DNA of 64,000 bases, taken from assembly GCF_014648635.1 (NCBI RefSeq), contig NZ_BMRM01000007.1:62001-126000 (forward strand), written 5' to 3'. This stretch comes from Streptomyces cinerochromogenes (GTDB lineage: Bacteria; Actinomycetota; Actinomycetes; Streptomycetales; Streptomycetaceae). Both the position numbers and the translations under genes were made by a program. Shown here one piece after another: positions 11,701 through 21,138 of the stretch (position 1 is its first letter; each line of letters opens with the position of its first letter). The notes beneath the pieces are model-generated. The model worked only from the letters and a program-made list of their open reading frames with translations. It had not been told where the DNA came from and did not search any database.

Positions 11701-14700
11701 CACCCTGACCGGCACCACCTGGACCCGGCACGCCACCGGCACCCTGTCCGCCGCCGGCCAGAACCCGCCCCCCACAGGGGGGACATGGCCGCCCGCGGGG
11801 GCGACGCCCGTGGACCTGGGCGGTGCGTACGAGCGGATGGCCGAGGCCGGGCTGTCGTACGGCCCGGTGTTCCAGGGGCTGCGGGCCGCGTGGCGCGACG
11901 GTGACGTGCTGCTCGCCGAGGCCGCCCTCCCCGACGGCACGGACCCGGGTGCCTTCGGTGTGCACCCCGCCCTGCTGGACGCGGCGCTGCACGTCCTGGG
12001 GGTCGGGGACGGCGACCGGCCCGCCCCGCCCGTCCTGCCGTTCGCCTGGCGGGGCGTCCGGCTCCACGCCACCGGGGCCCGGGCCGTGCGGGTGCGCCTG
12101 ACCCCGGCCGGCACCCCGGGGACCGTGGCCGTGGAGCTGACCGACCCCGCCGGTGCTCCGGTCGCCTCCGTCGCCGCCCTGTCCCTGCGCCCGGTGTCCA
12201 CGGCCCCCGCCGCCGACCGGTCCCTGCTGCGCGTCGACTGGTCTCGCCCGGACGTTCCGGCGCAGGCACCCGACACGCGCGCGTGGACCGTCCTCGGCTC
12301 CACCCCGCTCGGCTCCCTGCCCCGGGTGGACGACCCGACCCTGGTCCCGGACGGCACCGACACCGTCCTCGTCCCGTTCCTCACGGCACAGGACCCGCAC
12401 GACCAGCTCGACTCGCTCGACCCGCTCGGCCCGGCGCCCCTGCACCGGGCGCTGGAGCTGATCCGGGCCTGGCTGTCCGACGCCCGCCGGACACGGTCCC
12501 GGCTCGTGGCCGTCACGCGCCGCGCGGTGGCCGCCGGGCCGGAGGAGGACGTACCGGACCTGGCCCACGCCCCCCTGTGGGGGCTGCTGCGCTCCGCGGC
12601 CTCCGAGCACCCCGGCCGGTTCGCCGTGGTGGACGTGGACGGCGCCCAGGAGTCCTGGGACGCCCTGCCGGCCGCCGTGGCCTCGGGCGCGGCACAGGTG
12701 GCGATCCGCGGGGGAGTACCGCGCACACCCCGCCTCGTGCCCGCGTCCCCCGCTCCCGCGTCCCCCGCTCCCGGTGCCGCCGCCTTCGGACCCGACGGCA
12801 CGACCGTGGTCACCGGCGCCGCGGGAGCCCTCGGCCGCTCGACGGCCCGTCACCTGGTCGCCGCCCACGGGGTACGGCACGTCCTGCTCGTCGGCCGGCG
12901 CGCCGACGACCCCCGACTGGCCGCCCTGGCCGCCGAGATCGAGGGACTCGGCGGCACGGCGACGGCCGCCGGCTGCGACGTCGGCGACCGGGACGCCCTG
13001 GCCGCGGTACTGGCCGGCGTCCCGGCGGACCGTCCGGTGACCGCGGTCGTGCACTGCGCGGGCGTCCTGGACGACACGGTCGTGGCGTCCCTGACCCCGC
13101 GGCACCTGGAACGCGTGCTGCGCGCGAAGGCGGCCTCGGCCTGGCACCTGCACGAGCTGACCCGGGACACGGAGCTGTCCGCCTTCGTGCTGTTCTCCTC
13201 GGCGGCCGGCCTGCTCGGCGCCCCCGGCCAGGCCAACTACGCCGCCGCGAACACGTTCCTGGACGCCCTCGCCCAGCACCGCAGGGCGCACGGCCTGCCC
13301 GCGCTGTCCCTCGCCTGGGGGCCGTGGGACCAGGACGGGGAAGGCATGGCGGGCGCCCCCGAACTGCGCCGCACCGCCCGCGCGGGCATCGAGGCGCTGA
13401 CACCCGAGCGGGGACTCGCCCTGTTCGACGCGGCCGTCGGCGCTCACGCCGCCGACCCGGTCCTGGCCCCGCTCGCCACGGTCCCGGAGCGCCTGCGCGC
13501 CCTGGCCGGCGACCCCGGCCTGCCCGAACCGCTACGCCTGCTGGCCCGGCACCCCGCCGGGGCGGCCCGGACCGCGGCGGCACCGGCGAGCGCACCCCCC
13601 GCCGACACCGCTGTGCCGGCCGCGCTCCCGGCCGGACTGCGCGGGGCCGCTCTGGAGGACGCGCTGCGCACCGCCGTCCGCACCGAGGCGGCGGCCGTCC
13701 TCGGCTTCTCCTCGCCCGACGACGTGGACGAGGACAGCTCACTGCCCGAGCTGGGCATGGACTCGCTCATCGCGGTGGAACTGCGCAACCGGCTGGAGCG
13801 GGCCACCGGCCTGCGGCTGGCGGCGACCGTGGTCTTCGACCACCCCACCCTGCCCGCCCTCGTCCGCCACCTGAGGACCGAACTCGCCGCCACCACCGCT
13901 GCCGCCGCGGCGCCACCCGAGGACGACGGCGTCGGTGCGCTGTTCCGGCGGGCCCGGGACGCGGGCCGCACCCTGGAGGGCATCGAACTGCTCCGCACGG
14001 CCTCCCGGTTCCTCCCCTCCTTCTCCGCTCCCGCCGACCTGAGGGAGCGGCCCGAGCCCGTCCGGCTGGCGAGCGGCGACGGCACGGAGCCCGCGCTGGT
14101 CTGCTTCCCCGCGGTGGTCGCCATGTCCGGCCCGCACCAGTTCGCCCGGTTCGCGGGCGCGCTGCGCGGCCGGCGCGAGGTGGTCGCGCTGCCGCAGCCC
14201 GGGTTCCTGCCCGGCGAACTCCTCCCCGCCACCCGGGAGGCGGTGGTCGAGGCACAGGCCGAGGCGGTACGGCGGTACGCGGCCGGCCGGCCCGTCGCGC
14301 TGCTCGGCTACTCGTCGGGCGGCTGGATCGCCCACGCGGTGGCCGCGCGCCTCGCGGCGGACGGGGAGGCCCCGGCGGCCCTGGTGCTCCTCGACACGTA
14401 CCTCCAGAGCGAGACGAGCGACACCCTGGCCACCGCCTTGACCGACGGCCTGTTCACCCGGCACGGCGCCGAGGCGGCCACGGACACCCGCTCACTGACC
14501 GCGATGGGCGCCTACTTCCGGCTCTTCGCCGACTGGACACCCGCTCGCCCCGCCGCCCCCACCCTCTTCCTGCGCGCCGCCGAGGCACTGCCCGGCACAG
14601 AACCACTGCCCGGCACCGCGACCGGACCCCAGCCGTCCTGGGCCGCCGACGCGACGCCGCAGGAGACCCCCGGCGACCACTTCTCGATGCTGGAGGAGCA

Positions 14701-14782
14701 CGCCGGTCCCACCGCACAAGCCGTCCACGCCTGGCTCTCCCGGGCCGGACGGTCCGACACCACGACGCACAGGAGCGCATGA
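2783..14782 (+). CDS. modular type I polyketide synthase, two modules plus thioesterase
   Basis: This 3999-residue protein is the terminal PKS of the line. An N-terminal docking helix (residues 1-35) is followed by module A: KS 36-460 (Cys212), AT 580-880 (Ser678), DH from 949, KR and ACP (Ser1917). Module B follows: KS from 1977 (Cys2152), AT (Ser2612), DH from 2875, KR, ACP (Ser3661). A C-terminal thioesterase carries GYSSG (Ser3844) and GDHF (His). Both DHs have the His and Asp motifs. Both KRs have LDD (B-type) and YAAAN, so each module should give an alpha,beta double bond. AT-B has HAFH (malonyl). AT-A has a malonyl-like framework but YASH at 775-778. No ER is present. Fifteen 13-residue repeats (1402-1596) split the KR of module A. 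The start is fixed by the ATGA overlap and the conserved docking helix. Confidence 0.96.
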   Translation: MTGTDRTPYDDKVLDSLKRLTAELRQTRKRLREAEDAAREPVAIVGMACRYPGGVRTPEDLWQLVAEGRDAVSAFPTDRDWDLGALHGPQAGDAGTSHAHAGGFLYDVADFDPAPFGISPREATAMDPQQRLLLETAWEAFEHAGIDPATLRGSRTGVYAGIMYHDYASRLKELPEEVMGYLGTGTSGSIASGRIAYTFGLEGPAVTIDTACSSSLVALHLAVTALRKGECSLAMAGGATVMASPLPFVDFSRQEGLASDGRCKSFAAAADGTGWAEGAGMLLLERLSDARRNGHRVLAVVRGSAVNQDGASNGLTAPNGPAQRRVIRQALADAGLGPADVDAVEAHGTGTTLGDPIEAQALLAAYGQGRAPEHPLLLGSLKSNIGHTQAAAGVGGVIKMVLALREQLLPRTLHVDEPTPHVDWSSGTVELLTEPRPWPRAGTPRRAGVSSFGFSGTNAHVVIEEPPSEAPPSGEPSSGEPPSEESRPAAGTVPPRPALWALTATSEQALRAQAARLSAHLRRHPDPGPLDVGYSLLTTRTPLEHRAVLTGDDREELLRAVEEFAAGRPAPGLLHGRAAPGGLAMMFTGGGSQRPGMGRDLYAAFPAFADAFDAACAELDRHLPAPLRPAVFAEPGPDGDTLLAGQAYAQPALFAVEVALFRLFGSWGVEPDHVLGHSGGELAAAHVAGVLSLADAAALVAARGRLTQELPVGGAMVAVAAAEEEVRPLLTDGAEIAAVNSPGAVVLTGDEEPVTALAGHFARQGRKTRRLNVSYASHSARVTPMLAELRQVAAGLDFRPPRIGFVSTVTGAPADADELCTPEYWVRNARRPVRFADAVRHLEAAGVRTFLELGPDASLTPMAEACLTAASAAVPAQRAGRPEAATVTTAAGHLHTRGAGVDWEAFFQGTHARRVELPTYAFQRRRHWLEAPARDRVDVSAAGLGFPDHPLLGASVLVADSEEYLFTGRLTPAAQPWLADHAVGGSVLLPGTAFLELALRAGLHADCDHVEELTLTAPLVIPADRAVLLQIRVGTPGEDGRRAVEVYARDEDALTGQPWVRHATGVLSGAAPHPPRTDGHPAPWPPAGATALDLDGLYDRLAAEGLHYGPAFQGLRAAWQRGGELFAEVALDGEQHDGARAFGLHPALLDAALHALGLGTLPGAPDTASLPFSWHGVSLFAAGAVAARVRLAPDGPGTVTVEVADQSGRPVLTAGSLTLRPAGRLTEGAGPREPLLHLTWAPPRTPVVPASYGGTAPLAEALGSAAAPPDVLLLPLLDTPPADRPDRAAADRAAHTLEQLRAWLADDRFAGTRLAVVTSGAVAAGPEEDVTDLPGAAALGLLRSAQSEHPGRIVLVDTDAPGELSRDLPAALGSDEPAVALRAGRLLVPRLTPTDTRPARPSDASSADTPAAQSSDAVPAGTSAAQSSDASRVDTSAVRSSDASSAGISAAQSSSAALAGTRPARPSDATPAGTPAVQSSDASRVDTSAVQSSDASSAGTSVVQSSDASPTGTPAAQSSDASPTGTPAAQSSDAVPAGTSAAQSSSAALAGTRPARPSDASPADTPAVQSSDAIPTATPPVRSSDPVAAGTPSGPPPVLDPDGTVLITGGTGALGGLLARHLVARYGVRHLLLTSRSGPAAEGADELAAGLRALGAEVTVAACDAADRESLAGLLAALPPERPLTAVVHAAGVLDDGTVEALTPDRVRRVMAPKADAAWHLHELTRDMDLSAFVLFSSAAGLLGAPGQANYAAANGFLDALAVHRRRRGLPALSLAWGLWEGTTGMVGTVDAPTRRRLAGLGMRPIPEADGLALFDTALAGDEPLVAPLHLDPRRLDAATAPALLRALARPARQRRTASPAEPGGTGPAERLSALPEAEQLRELTELVRAEAAAILGYENARDVPDDRTFAEVGFDSLAAIELRNRLGAHTGLRLPTTMVFDHPTPGDLAARLRVLLSGTAAAAAAPVRGSAAPADEPIAIIGMACRYPGGVTSPEELWDLVVSGRDAIAEMPRDRGWDIDGRYDPDPEPGRRGTIATRHGGFLDGAADFDPGFFGISPREALAMDPQQRLLLEVSWEAFERAGIDPLSARGSDTGVFAGVMYHDYGSWAVDGAPEDVEGYLGSGTAGSVASGRVAYALGLEGPAVTVDTACSSSLVALHLAAQALRSGECSLALAGGATVMATPGPFIEFSRQRGLAPDGRCKSFAAGADGTGWGEGVAVLLVERLSDARRNGHRVLAVVRGTAVNQDGASNGLTAPSGPAQQRVIRQALAAAGLTARQVDAVEAHGTGTVLGDPIEAQALLATYGSEHDPDRPLWLGSLKSNIGHAQAAAGVGGVIKMVQAMRHGTLPRTLHVDRPTPHVDWSAGGVRLLTDAVDWPATGEPRRAGVSSFGISGTNAHAVIEQAPDDLAAPAPDPAPAGPAREPRDDGAPWLLSASTPAALRDQARRLLEHLRARPDTPAADLAFSLATTRSALRHRAAVVAVGPQERTAALERLAGTGTPGTGALTGRTADGTVAFLFSGQGSQRPGMGRELAAADPVFAKALDEVCGYVDPLLERPLREVLFAEPGTADAALLDRTDYTQPALFAVETALAHRLRSWGVRPDVLAGHSLGELVAAHVAGVLSLEDAATLVAARGRLMQALPVHGAMAAVQAPEEEVAALLTDGVALAAVNGPASVVVSGDADAVDALTARLTEAGRRTRRLRVSHAFHSAHMDGMLDEFRRIARGVTFREPSLPVVSATTGRPASAAELCSPEYWVRQLREPVRFRDAVTRLEADGAAVLVEVGPGTALTAAARDCLADREHAVVPLLRPGLPEPRALTTALAEAHVHGVDVDWTEYFEGAGARRVDLPTYPFQRRRYWLAATPRRADREHPVLGPAVAAPGIEGSVLTGELDARTRPWLAEHRVAGTAVLPGAALAELALRAGAELGCPTVEDLVLEAPLTVPDDTPLPLSLSVREPDAAGRRSFTVHTLTGTTWTRHATGTLSAAGQNPPPTGGTWPPAGATPVDLGGAYERMAEAGLSYGPVFQGLRAAWRDGDVLLAEAALPDGTDPGAFGVHPALLDAALHVLGVGDGDRPAPPVLPFAWRGVRLHATGARAVRVRLTPAGTPGTVAVELTDPAGAPVASVAALSLRPVSTAPAADRSLLRVDWSRPDVPAQAPDTRAWTVLGSTPLGSLPRVDDPTLVPDGTDTVLVPFLTAQDPHDQLDSLDPLGPAPLHRALELIRAWLSDARRTRSRLVAVTRRAVAAGPEEDVPDLAHAPLWGLLRSAASEHPGRFAVVDVDGAQESWDALPAAVASGAAQVAIRGGVPRTPRLVPASPAPASPAPGAAAFGPDGTTVVTGAAGALGRSTARHLVAAHGVRHVLLVGRRADDPRLAALAAEIEGLGGTATAAGCDVGDRDALAAVLAGVPADRPVTAVVHCAGVLDDTVVASLTPRHLERVLRAKAASAWHLHELTRDTELSAFVLFSSAAGLLGAPGQANYAAANTFLDALAQHRRAHGLPALSLAWGPWDQDGEGMAGAPELRRTARAGIEALTPERGLALFDAAVGAHAADPVLAPLATVPERLRALAGDPGLPEPLRLLARHPAGAARTAAAPASAPPADTAVPAALPAGLRGAALEDALRTAVRTEAAAVLGFSSPDDVDEDSSLPELGMDSLIAVELRNRLERATGLRLAATVVFDHPTLPALVRHLRTELAATTAAAAAPPEDDGVGALFRRARDAGRTLEGIELLRTASRFLPSFSAPADLRERPEPVRLASGDGTEPALVCFPAVVAMSGPHQFARFAGALRGRREVVALPQPGFLPGELLPATREAVVEAQAEAVRRYAAGRPVALLGYSSGGWIAHAVAARLAADGEAPAALVLLDTYLQSETSDTLATALTDGLFTRHGAEAATDTRSLTAMGAYFRLFADWTPARPAAPTLFLRAAEALPGTEPLPGTATGPQPSWAADATPQETPGDHFSMLEEHAGPTAQAVHAWLSRAGRSDTTTHRSA
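6986..7570 (+). repeat. 15 x 39-bp in-frame tandem repeat inside the PKS
   Basis: There are fifteen consecutive 39-bp units, each coding for 13 residues of the form SDAxxxGTxAAQS, rich in Ser, Asp, Ala, Thr and Pro. Several units are duplicated exactly or nearly so: units 9 and 10 are the same, units 2 and 11 match, units 5 and 12 match, and units 3 and 7 match except for one residue. This points to recent unequal exchange. The array keeps frame and lies between the structural half and the catalytic half of the module-A ketoreductase. The last unit is divergent. Confidence 0.97.
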
Positions 14783-14783
14783 C

Positions 14784-15239
14784 ATGACCGAGATCACCCC
14801 CGAACTGGTCGAGAAGGCGTACGTCGCCCTCGTCTCCCTGGACCGGGAGGAGGCCGCCAAGTACTGGTCGGAGGACGTCCGTTTCTCGGTCCCCGGCCGC
14901 CACGCCCAGGCGGGCTGGCACGTGGGCCTCGACGCCCTCCTCGCCTTCCGGCGCGCGCTGACGGACGCGGCGGGCGGGAAGTTCGAGGTGGAGCTGGTCA
15001 CTTCCATGATCAGCGGCAACGAGTGCATGGACGTGGTCAAGGTCCACGCGGTCCGCCCCGGCGCCCCGGAGGGCAGCACCTCCCCCTACGACGTCCTCGA
15101 CGCCGACGGGATACAGGTCTTCCGCTGGGAGGACGGCCGCATCGTCGAGGGCCGGGCCGGCTTCTTCGGCGACGGCTCGACCAACTACGACCAGTGGTGG
15201 TCCCCGCTGGACGGCGACGGCGAGCGCCGGTACGTCTGA
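14784..15239 (+). CDS. SnoaL/NTF2-like small protein
   Basis: A 151-residue protein of the NTF2/SnoaL fold type. It has an N-terminal helical start (ELVEKAYVALVSLD), a strand-rich core, and alternating Trp/Phe/Gly positions such as YWSEDVRFSVPGRHA and GIQVFRWEDGRIVE. Its start lies one base after the PKS stop, with an AGGAG site inside the PKS end, so it should be translationally coupled to the thioesterase gene. SnoaL-like proteins in polyketide clusters act as cyclases, hydroxylases or isomerases. Here it would act on the released or ACP-bound polyene chain, but that is inference from position. I see no residues that fix a reaction. Confidence 0.85.
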   Translation: MTEITPELVEKAYVALVSLDREEAAKYWSEDVRFSVPGRHAQAGWHVGLDALLAFRRALTDAAGGKFEVELVTSMISGNECMDVVKVHAVRPGAPEGSTSPYDVLDADGIQVFRWEDGRIVEGRAGFFGDGSTNYDQWWSPLDGDGERRYV

Positions 15240-15244
15240 GTCAC

Positions 15245-15274
15245 GTCGCCGCCGGCCCCGGCGCCGGCGGCGAC
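15245..15274. terminator. perfect 12-bp stem-loop between convergent genes
   Basis: GTCGCCGCCGGC pairs perfectly with GCCGGCGGCGAC around a 6-base loop. It lies just after the SnoaL-like stop and before the stop of the convergent caspase gene, with no U-tract, as is common in Streptomyces. It probably serves both directions. Confidence 0.7.
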
Positions 15275-15305
15275 ACCGGCGCACGTCCACCGGGCCGGCA
15301 GAGGC

Positions 15306-18300
15306 TCAAGGACTCAGTGCCACCGCGTCGTGCAACCTGAGGCCGAGTTCTTCCAGCCGGGCGAGAACGGCTCGGGGCGACCGGTTCGTGGCTTCGGCGG
15401 CGCGCAGGATGTGAAGGGGGTTGACCGGCCGGTCGTAGTCGATCCAGGGCGGTTCGCCGTCCAGGTCACGGCTGAGGATGTGGGCGTCGTCCGGTTCCGG
15501 ACGCGGCATGGGGGCGATGCGGAATCCGAACTGGGCGAGCCGCGAGGTGACGTGGTCGACCGGGCGCCCGGCAAGCCAGGCGGCTCGCAGGATCTGCGCC
15601 GGGTGAATCTCCGCACCGAGGTCGAGCCAGGGCGCACGCTCGGTGCCGTACTTGCTGAGGATCAGCAGATCGCCTGGTTCGTGCAGCGGTACCGGCAGGG
15701 CGCTCACGCGGTGGCCGAGTTCGGTCAGGCGGCTGACGACGTGGTCGGCACTGTGACCGGTCGCGGCCGTGGCCAGGATGACGTGCGCGGGATGTACGGG
15801 GCGAGCGGGGTCGATCCAGGGCGGGCTTCCTGTCGCGTTCTCGCTGAGGATGCGGAGGTCGTCGGGTTCGAGTGCCGGCACAAGTGTGGTGGGGGCCGAG
15901 ATGCCGAAGCTCCTGAGACGAGCGGCGACCTCCTCGCCGGTCAGCCCTGTCTCGTCGGCGGCCAGCACCAGGTGGGCGATGCTGACCTGCCTCCCCAGGC
16001 CGAGCCAGGGCCCCTGCTGGTCCAGGTCACGACTGAGAATGAGCAGGTCGTGAGGTTCCGGCCGCGGCATCGGATCGATGGCCGCGCGATAGCCGAGTTC
16101 GGTGAGGCGGCTGACGATGTGTTCGGGGGCGCGGCCGGTCCGGGTCGCGGCTTGGAGGATGCGAGCCGGGTGCACGGGGTCGCCCAGGTCCCGCTCGCCG
16201 ATGAGGCGGAGATCGTCCGGTTCCAGGCGGGTCACCGACGTGTCGGGAGTCGAGAAGCCCAGACGTTGGAAGCGGGCGATCACCTCTTGAAACGGCCACC
16301 CCGTCTTACGGGCGGCCTGGTGTATCAGCCTGATGCTCACCCGAAGGCCGTGCGACAGTGCCGACTCCCCCCAGACAGGGTCCAGCCTGGTCCTGTCCCA
16401 CTGCGGCATCAGAACATAGATGTCCGACGGTACGGGGAGGGCCCGGTCCGAGGGCTTGGCGACGACGAAGCCCGGGAAGAAACCGGCGTCGGTGAGCGCC
16501 TCCACCCGGAAGCTGCCGACCCCCGGGGGCATACCGGTGGGATCCACCCATCTACCGAACGGCGACGAGTCGTCCATGACGTCGTCCAGTGGGTAGTACC
16601 CACTCTTCCTGATGTCCACCTCCCGCCCCGCGATCCGCCACGGTGTGAAGCCGGTGCGCACCGCTTCGGCGAAGACCGCGTCGGCGAGTTCCGGGCTCTC
16701 CTCCAGCACGTGCGCCAGCCAGCCGTGCCGGAAGACGGCGTCACCGGCGGCGAGCAGGCTGGGGATCTCCTGGCGCAGCAGCCGTTCGGTCTCGGCGGTG
16801 TCCATGTCGATGATCCGCCGCCGGTCCACCGTGAGACGGGGGGTGTGCTTGCCCGACAGATTGACCACGGCCCCGAAACGGTGTTCCCCGGCCCAGAGGC
16901 CGTCGGCCAGGATCGCGCCCCTGGTACCGCACCACCACACCGCGGGGGTCGAGGTCCCCACCACGACGGCGTCCGGCTCGCGTTCGGCGCTCGGGTCGTG
17001 GGGGTCGTCCGCGTCCAGGGGGGCACTGTCGCCCAGGACGTTCGGCTTCCAGACCTCTTCCTCTCCGCGGCCATCGCTCGCCGTGACCGCGCACTCGGAG
17101 ATCCACAGGATGCGGCGCAGTACGTCGACGCACGACGTGACGTCGGACGAGCGGAGCCGCAGGCGCACGCTGGTGTAGGCGTCGGGGCAGCGCTCCAGGC
17201 GCTGGATGCGGAACAGGGAGCCGGGTCCGGCGATCTCGACCCGCAGGTGCTCGCCCGGCAGGCCGTCCGGGGTGAGGCGGCAGGTCGTCACGGTGATGTC
17301 GTCGGCCAGCATGAAGTAACTGAGCACCCCGACGCCGAACTGGCTGTTGGGATGCATGGAGATGCCGTGCTCCTCCCAGCGCGCCTTCTCCTCGATGTAC
17401 TCCGGCATGTCCGCGAAGCTCATGCCCGCGTGGGAGAAGACGTCCCGCAGTTCCGCCTCCCCCATGCCGATGCCGTTGTCACGGCACTCCAGGTACGGGC
17501 CCTTCTCGTCCACCCCCTGGCTGAAGGTGATCGTGCCCTGGTAGGGCATCCGCTGACCGCGGGTGACGCCGAGGTACTCGGTGCGTGCCCCGCGGTACCG
17601 GCACGCGTCGAGGGCGTTCTGGTACAGCTCCCGGATGGCGAGCGCGGGATCCCCGTAGAGCTGCTCGCCCATCAGCAGTTCCTGGATGCGGTCGTCGGCC
17701 AGCCGGAACCGCAGCTCGGTCGACTCGTAGGCCCAGCGGCCGCTCGCGTCGGCGGCGGGTGTCACCTGCTCGGCGGTGGCGTGCAGGGGGAGGTTGCGCA
17801 GCAGGGCGGGCCGTTCTCCGTCGCCGCTGCGGATGTCGATCCGGGCCAGCAGGGTGTCGAGGGTGCCGGCGTGCTGCCGCAGGCCGAGTTCCACGGCGAG
17901 ATGGTGGCACAGGGCGCCCAGTACTCGGGTCCGTCCGTTCGCCTCCCACCGCAACCGGTCCAGCGTGCTGTGCAGTTCCGGGAGATCGACGGCGTAACCG
18001 ATGCCGACGTGGTCCACCAGTACCTCCGGCAGGGCGACCGGGTCGACCGCGAAGAGGTGGGCGATGCGCAGGAGTTCCGCGAGCTGGTGCGCCCTGACGC
18101 GCTGGGCCGTCTCCGCCACTCCCACGCTGCGCGGGATCCCCTCGTCCCGCTCGGACGGCCCGGTGAGCTGGGGTGCGCGCAGCAGCCGGGAGACCAGGCG
18201 GGGATCGAGGACGTCCTCGACGAGCCTGCGTTCCCGGGGGGAGCGTTCCCCCAGGGGTACGGCGAGGCGGTCGAGCAGGGTCTCCGCGGCCGCGGGGTCG

Positions 18301-19610
18301 TAGAGCCTCGGTTCCAGGACGAGCCACCGGTGGAACAGCCACCAGCCGATGGCCTCGGCGGCCCGGGGGTCGCTGCTGCGCAGGGCGCGTCGTACCAGCC
18401 GGGGGTGGTTGCGCAGGAAGAGGTCGTAACTGCGCCGGGCCGGCGCCGTGCTCTGGGCCTCGGCCAGCACCGTGGGGGAGATCGAGGCGTAACGGCTCGC
18501 GTTCTGCCGCCAGAAGGCCGCGTGCAGGTAGGGGTGTGTGACGAGGAGGAACACCTCGGCGGCGGACAGCTCCAGTTCGTCCGGGCGCAGGCTGCTGTCG
18601 AGCAGCAGGCTGTCGGTCCACTCGGCCACCCTGTCGGTGAAGGCCGGGGAGTGCCACGGGTCACCGCCGAGCGCCTCACCGTCCTCCTCCGACGCGGCGG
18701 CGGCCCGGGCGACGAGCGCGGTGGCGGTCTCGCGGAGCGAGAGCAGCCCGCGTTCGTCGGTGACGTAGTTCCACAGGGGGTGGTCGCGCGTCGCCGCCAC
18801 CCACGGGTGTTCCTCGGAGGCGCTCTCCGGACCGTCCGTCGGCGGGCCCGTGTACGCCCGGTTCTTGGCGAGGACGATCTGGTGACCGAGGTCGCGGGTG
18901 CTCATCCGGGGCTGGGGCACCCGCAGGCCGTCGACCGTCCTGCCGTGCAGCCGGGTGTGCAGGGCGTTGAAGACGTCGGTCATGGTCAGCTCGGGGAGGT
19001 GCTCACCCAGGCGTCCGCCGGTCAGCTCGCCGCTGAGTCCCTCGCTCAGCAGCTTGGTCAGCTCCAGGGTGAAGACGCTGCCGTCCGGCAGGCACAGCGA
19101 GCGCTCCGTCTCGGCGGCCGAGGTCAGGACGCAGGCGCCGGTGATCTCCGTGTCCAGCTGCGTCGGGGTCTGCTCGTCCGCCATGGACAGCGCCCGGCCG
19201 CTGAAGCAGCAGTCGATGACGACGACTTTGCGCTGTGCGGCGGAGCCGGCGACGAGGTCGCGGATGTCGCTGTACTTCACGGAGTGGTAGGGCCGCTGTC
19301 CGCTGGAGTTGCCGGTGGCGAGCAGGAACTGGCGGTCGCGGCCCCCGAAGTGGCCGTGTCCGGCGTAGTAGACCAGCAGGAGATCGGTGGCTTCCTGCGC
19401 GGCGTCGTGCAGGGCGTCCAGCAGCTGCTGCTGCGTCCCGTCGTGCGGGACGACGGTGCAGTCCTCGTCCGCCAGGCCACCGATCTCGTCGCTGGTGAGC
19501 AACTCCCGCAGGGCGGGCGCGTTGTGGCGGACACCGTCCAGCCGGGGCAGGTCGCGGAAGTCGTGGACGCCGAAGAGGACGGCGCGCGACCGGCCGGGGT
19601 CCGACGTCAC
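15306..19610 (-). CDS. caspase / HD-like / HSP90-type ATPase / C-terminal repeat protein
   Basis: A 1434-residue multidomain protein. An N-terminal caspase-like peptidase (about 1-250) carries YYAGHGH (His85) and DCCFSG (Cys135). Residues about 270-600 are helical and look like the inactive HD-type domain seen in caspase-EACC1 proteins. An HSP90-type GHKL ATPase follows, with E661/N665/D668 in the N-box, DNGIGMG at 711-717 and FGVG at 758-761. The C-terminus holds about six repeats of roughly 62 residues (from about 1060), each beginning like EPDDLRILS with PW and HPAxIL, probably small helical or winged-helix units. The GTG start overlaps the stop of the EACC1 gene by four bases (GTGA). The architecture matches NTP-dependent bacterial conflict systems: a sensor and ATPase module controlling a suicide protease. 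The domain calls for the middle and C-terminal parts are less sure. Confidence 0.9.
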   Translation of the reverse strand: MTSDPGRSRAVLFGVHDFRDLPRLDGVRHNAPALRELLTSDEIGGLADEDCTVVPHDGTQQQLLDALHDAAQEATDLLLVYYAGHGHFGGRDRQFLLATGNSSGQRPYHSVKYSDIRDLVAGSAAQRKVVVIDCCFSGRALSMADEQTPTQLDTEITGACVLTSAAETERSLCLPDGSVFTLELTKLLSEGLSGELTGGRLGEHLPELTMTDVFNALHTRLHGRTVDGLRVPQPRMSTRDLGHQIVLAKNRAYTGPPTDGPESASEEHPWVAATRDHPLWNYVTDERGLLSLRETATALVARAAAASEEDGEALGGDPWHSPAFTDRVAEWTDSLLLDSSLRPDELELSAAEVFLLVTHPYLHAAFWRQNASRYASISPTVLAEAQSTAPARRSYDLFLRNHPRLVRRALRSSDPRAAEAIGWWLFHRWLVLEPRLYDPAAAETLLDRLAVPLGERSPRERRLVEDVLDPRLVSRLLRAPQLTGPSERDEGIPRSVGVAETAQRVRAHQLAELLRIAHLFAVDPVALPEVLVDHVGIGYAVDLPELHSTLDRLRWEANGRTRVLGALCHHLAVELGLRQHAGTLDTLLARIDIRSGDGERPALLRNLPLHATAEQVTPAADASGRWAYESTELRFRLADDRIQELLMGEQLYGDPALAIRELYQNALDACRYRGARTEYLGVTRGQRMPYQGTITFSQGVDEKGPYLECRDNGIGMGEAELRDVFSHAGMSFADMPEYIEEKARWEEHGISMHPNSQFGVGVLSYFMLADDITVTTCRLTPDGLPGEHLRVEIAGPGSLFRIQRLERCPDAYTSVRLRLRSSDVTSCVDVLRRILWISECAVTASDGRGEEEVWKPNVLGDSAPLDADDPHDPSAEREPDAVVVGTSTPAVWWCGTRGAILADGLWAGEHRFGAVVNLSGKHTPRLTVDRRRIIDMDTAETERLLRQEIPSLLAAGDAVFRHGWLAHVLEESPELADAVFAEAVRTGFTPWRIAGREVDIRKSGYYPLDDVMDDSSPFGRWVDPTGMPPGVGSFRVEALTDAGFFPGFVVAKPSDRALPVPSDIYVLMPQWDRTRLDPVWGESALSHGLRVSIRLIHQAARKTGWPFQEVIARFQRLGFSTPDTSVTRLEPDDLRLIGERDLGDPVHPARILQAATRTGRAPEHIVSRLTELGYRAAIDPMPRPEPHDLLILSRDLDQQGPWLGLGRQVSIAHLVLAADETGLTGEEVAARLRSFGISAPTTLVPALEPDDLRILSENATGSPPWIDPARPVHPAHVILATAATGHSADHVVSRLTELGHRVSALPVPLHEPGDLLILSKYGTERAPWLDLGAEIHPAQILRAAWLAGRPVDHVTSRLAQFGFRIAPMPRPEPDDAHILSRDLDGEPPWIDYDRPVNPLHILRAAEATNRSPRAVLARLEELGLRLHDAVALSP

Positions 19611-19978
19611 TCGTCCGTCCCCGTGGCACCGGAGCTGTTCAGGCGGCGCAGCAGGTCCGCCAGTTCCTCGGAGGAGAGGTGGCCGATGTCCACCGTGCTG
19701 TCCCCGTGCACCAGCTTGCGCCCGCCCGCCGCACCGTCGGCCGGCCCGGCCCCCTCGTCGCGCCTGACGGAGCGCCAGGAAACGTAGGCCAGGGCGAAGT
19801 TGCCTATGTCGACCGCGTGTCCCAGGACGATGTCCAGCGCCTCCAGCGCGCCCATCGTCGGGCCGTGGCCCGCGACCGTGGCGACGCCCAGCCGGGAAGT
19901 ACCCGGATCGGTCGACAGCCATGACTGGAGGTCTGCGAGCGACTCCTCGTCGCCGTCCGCCAGAATGCGAATCCTCAT
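19607..19978 (-). CDS. effector-associated constant component EACC1
   Basis: A 123-residue protein starting MRIRILADGDEESL, with the features of the EACC1 family: an early DDE-like acidic stretch, LxSWL, and a conserved GALEALDIVLGHAVDIGNFALAYVSWR segment. EACC1 proteins are small invariant partners encoded next to varied effectors (caspases, trypsins, TIRs) in actinobacterial conflict systems. They are thought to couple the effector to its regulatory module. The ATG at 19978 is chosen over the in-frame ATG at 20029 because it sits just after a G-rich site and begins the conserved part. It overlaps the downstream caspase gene by four bases and is first in the operon. Confidence 0.85.
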   Translation of the reverse strand: MRIRILADGDEESLADLQSWLSTDPGTSRLGVATVAGHGPTMGALEALDIVLGHAVDIGNFALAYVSWRSVRRDEGAGPADGAAGGRKLVHGDSTVDIGHLSSEELADLLRRLNSSGATGTDE

Positions 19979-20085
19979 TCCCCGCCCCCCGGGACTATGA
20001 CGATGCGTCAACTCCGGGATCTTAGCCATGGCAGCGGTCGCCAGGAGGCGTTTGCGTCAAAACCGCTCCGGACCACCGTCCCCCG

Positions 20086-20121
20086 ACGGGCCCGCCCCGT
20101 CCACCGACGCGGCGGGCCCGT
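20086..20121. terminator. perfect 11-bp stem-loop after meaB
   Basis: ACGGGCCCGCC pairs perfectly with GGCGGGCCCGT around a 14-base loop. It lies five bases beyond the meaB stop and upstream of the EACC1 gene, so it should end the mutA-mutB-meaB transcript and separate it from the EACC1-caspase operon. Confidence 0.75.
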
Positions 20122-20126
20122 TGCGC

Positions 20127-21131
20127 TCAGCCTTCGGGTGAGGGCGCCGTGCCGCTCTCGAACGCCGCCAGGATCCGTTCCGCCGCCAGTGTCGCCGTCA
20201 GGCGGCCGTCCCTGACCTTCTGTTCGAGGTCGGGGGCGGTGGCGCGGACCGCGGGGGCGGAGTGCAGGCGGCCGAGGAGTTCGTCGCGGACCATCGCCCA
20301 GGTCCAGCCGACCTGCTGCTCGCGGCGTTTGGCGGCGAGCCGGCCGGTGGAGTCGAGCAGGGACCGGTGCTGTTCGAGGCGCTCCCACACCGTGTCGAGG
20401 CCGGTCGACTCGCGGGCGCTGCAGTGCAGCACCGGCGGGGTCCAGAACGCGTCCTTGCCGTGCATCAGGCGCAGCGCGCCCGCCAGTTCGCGGGCGGCGG
20501 CGCGGGCGTCGCGCTCGTGCGGGCCGTCCGCCTTGTTGACGGCGATCACGTCGGCCAGCTCCAGCACGCCCTTCTTGATGCCCTGCAGCTGGTCGCCGGT
20601 GCGGGCCAGGGTCAGCAGCAGGAAGGAGTCGACCATCTCCGCGACCGTCGTCTCGGACTGGCCGACACCGACGGTCTCCACGAGGATCACGTCGTAACCG
20701 GCCGCCTCCATCACCACCATCGACTCCCGGGTGGCCTTCGCGACCCCGCCCAGTGTGCCCGCGCTGGGGGAGGGGCGGACGAAGGCAGCGGGGTCGACCG
20801 CCAGGCGCTCCATCCGGGTCTTGTCGCCCAGGATGGAGCCGCCCGTGCGGGTGGAGGAGGGGTCGACGGCGAGGACCGCCACCCGGTGGCCCAGCGCGGT
20901 CAGCATCGTGCCGAACGCGTCGATGAACGTCGACTTGCCGACACCGGGCACCCCGCTGATGCCGATCCGCCGCGCCCGGCCGCTGTGCGGCAGCAGCTCG
21001 GTGAGCAACTGCTGCGCCAGCGCCCGGTGCTGCGGCCGGGTGGACTCGACGAGCGTGATGGCGCGGGCCACCAGGGCCCGCTTCCCGTCCAGCACGCCCT
21101 TCACATACGTGTCGAGATCGATCGCTGCCAT
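20127..21131 (-). CDS. meaB: methylmalonyl-CoA mutase-associated G-protein chaperone MeaB
   Basis: A 334-residue SIMIBI-class GTPase of the MeaB/ArgK family. It has the P-loop GVPGVGKST, the AVDPSSTRTGGSILGDKTRM block, ETVGVGQSE and the NKAD specificity motif. MeaB gates cobalamin delivery to methylmalonyl-CoA mutase and protects the enzyme during turnover. It is the last gene of the operon, seven bases after the stop of the large mutase subunit, which fits that role. The length is normal for the family. Confidence 0.96.
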   Translation of the reverse strand: MAAIDLDTYVKGVLDGKRALVARAITLVESTRPQHRALAQQLLTELLPHSGRARRIGISGVPGVGKSTFIDAFGTMLTALGHRVAVLAVDPSSTRTGGSILGDKTRMERLAVDPAAFVRPSPSAGTLGGVAKATRESMVVMEAAGYDVILVETVGVGQSETTVAEMVDSFLLLTLARTGDQLQGIKKGVLELADVIAVNKADGPHERDARAAARELAGALRLMHGKDAFWTPPVLHCSARESTGLDTVWERLEQHRSLLDSTGRLAAKRREQQVGWTWAMVRDELLGRLHSAPAVRATAPDLEQKVRDGRLTATLAAERILAAFESGTAPSPEG

Positions 21132-21138
21132 CGCGGCT

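Noticed and set aside
1880..13447. A 3855-residue open frame on the minus strand across the PKS genes.
   Set aside because: It is a high-GC shadow of the PKS codons; it has no domain pattern and the plus strand has full PKS motifs.
15330..19787. A 1485-residue open frame on the plus strand opposite the caspase-HSP90 gene.
   Set aside because: The minus strand carries the caspase and HSP90 motifs and the GTGA junction; the plus frame is compositional.
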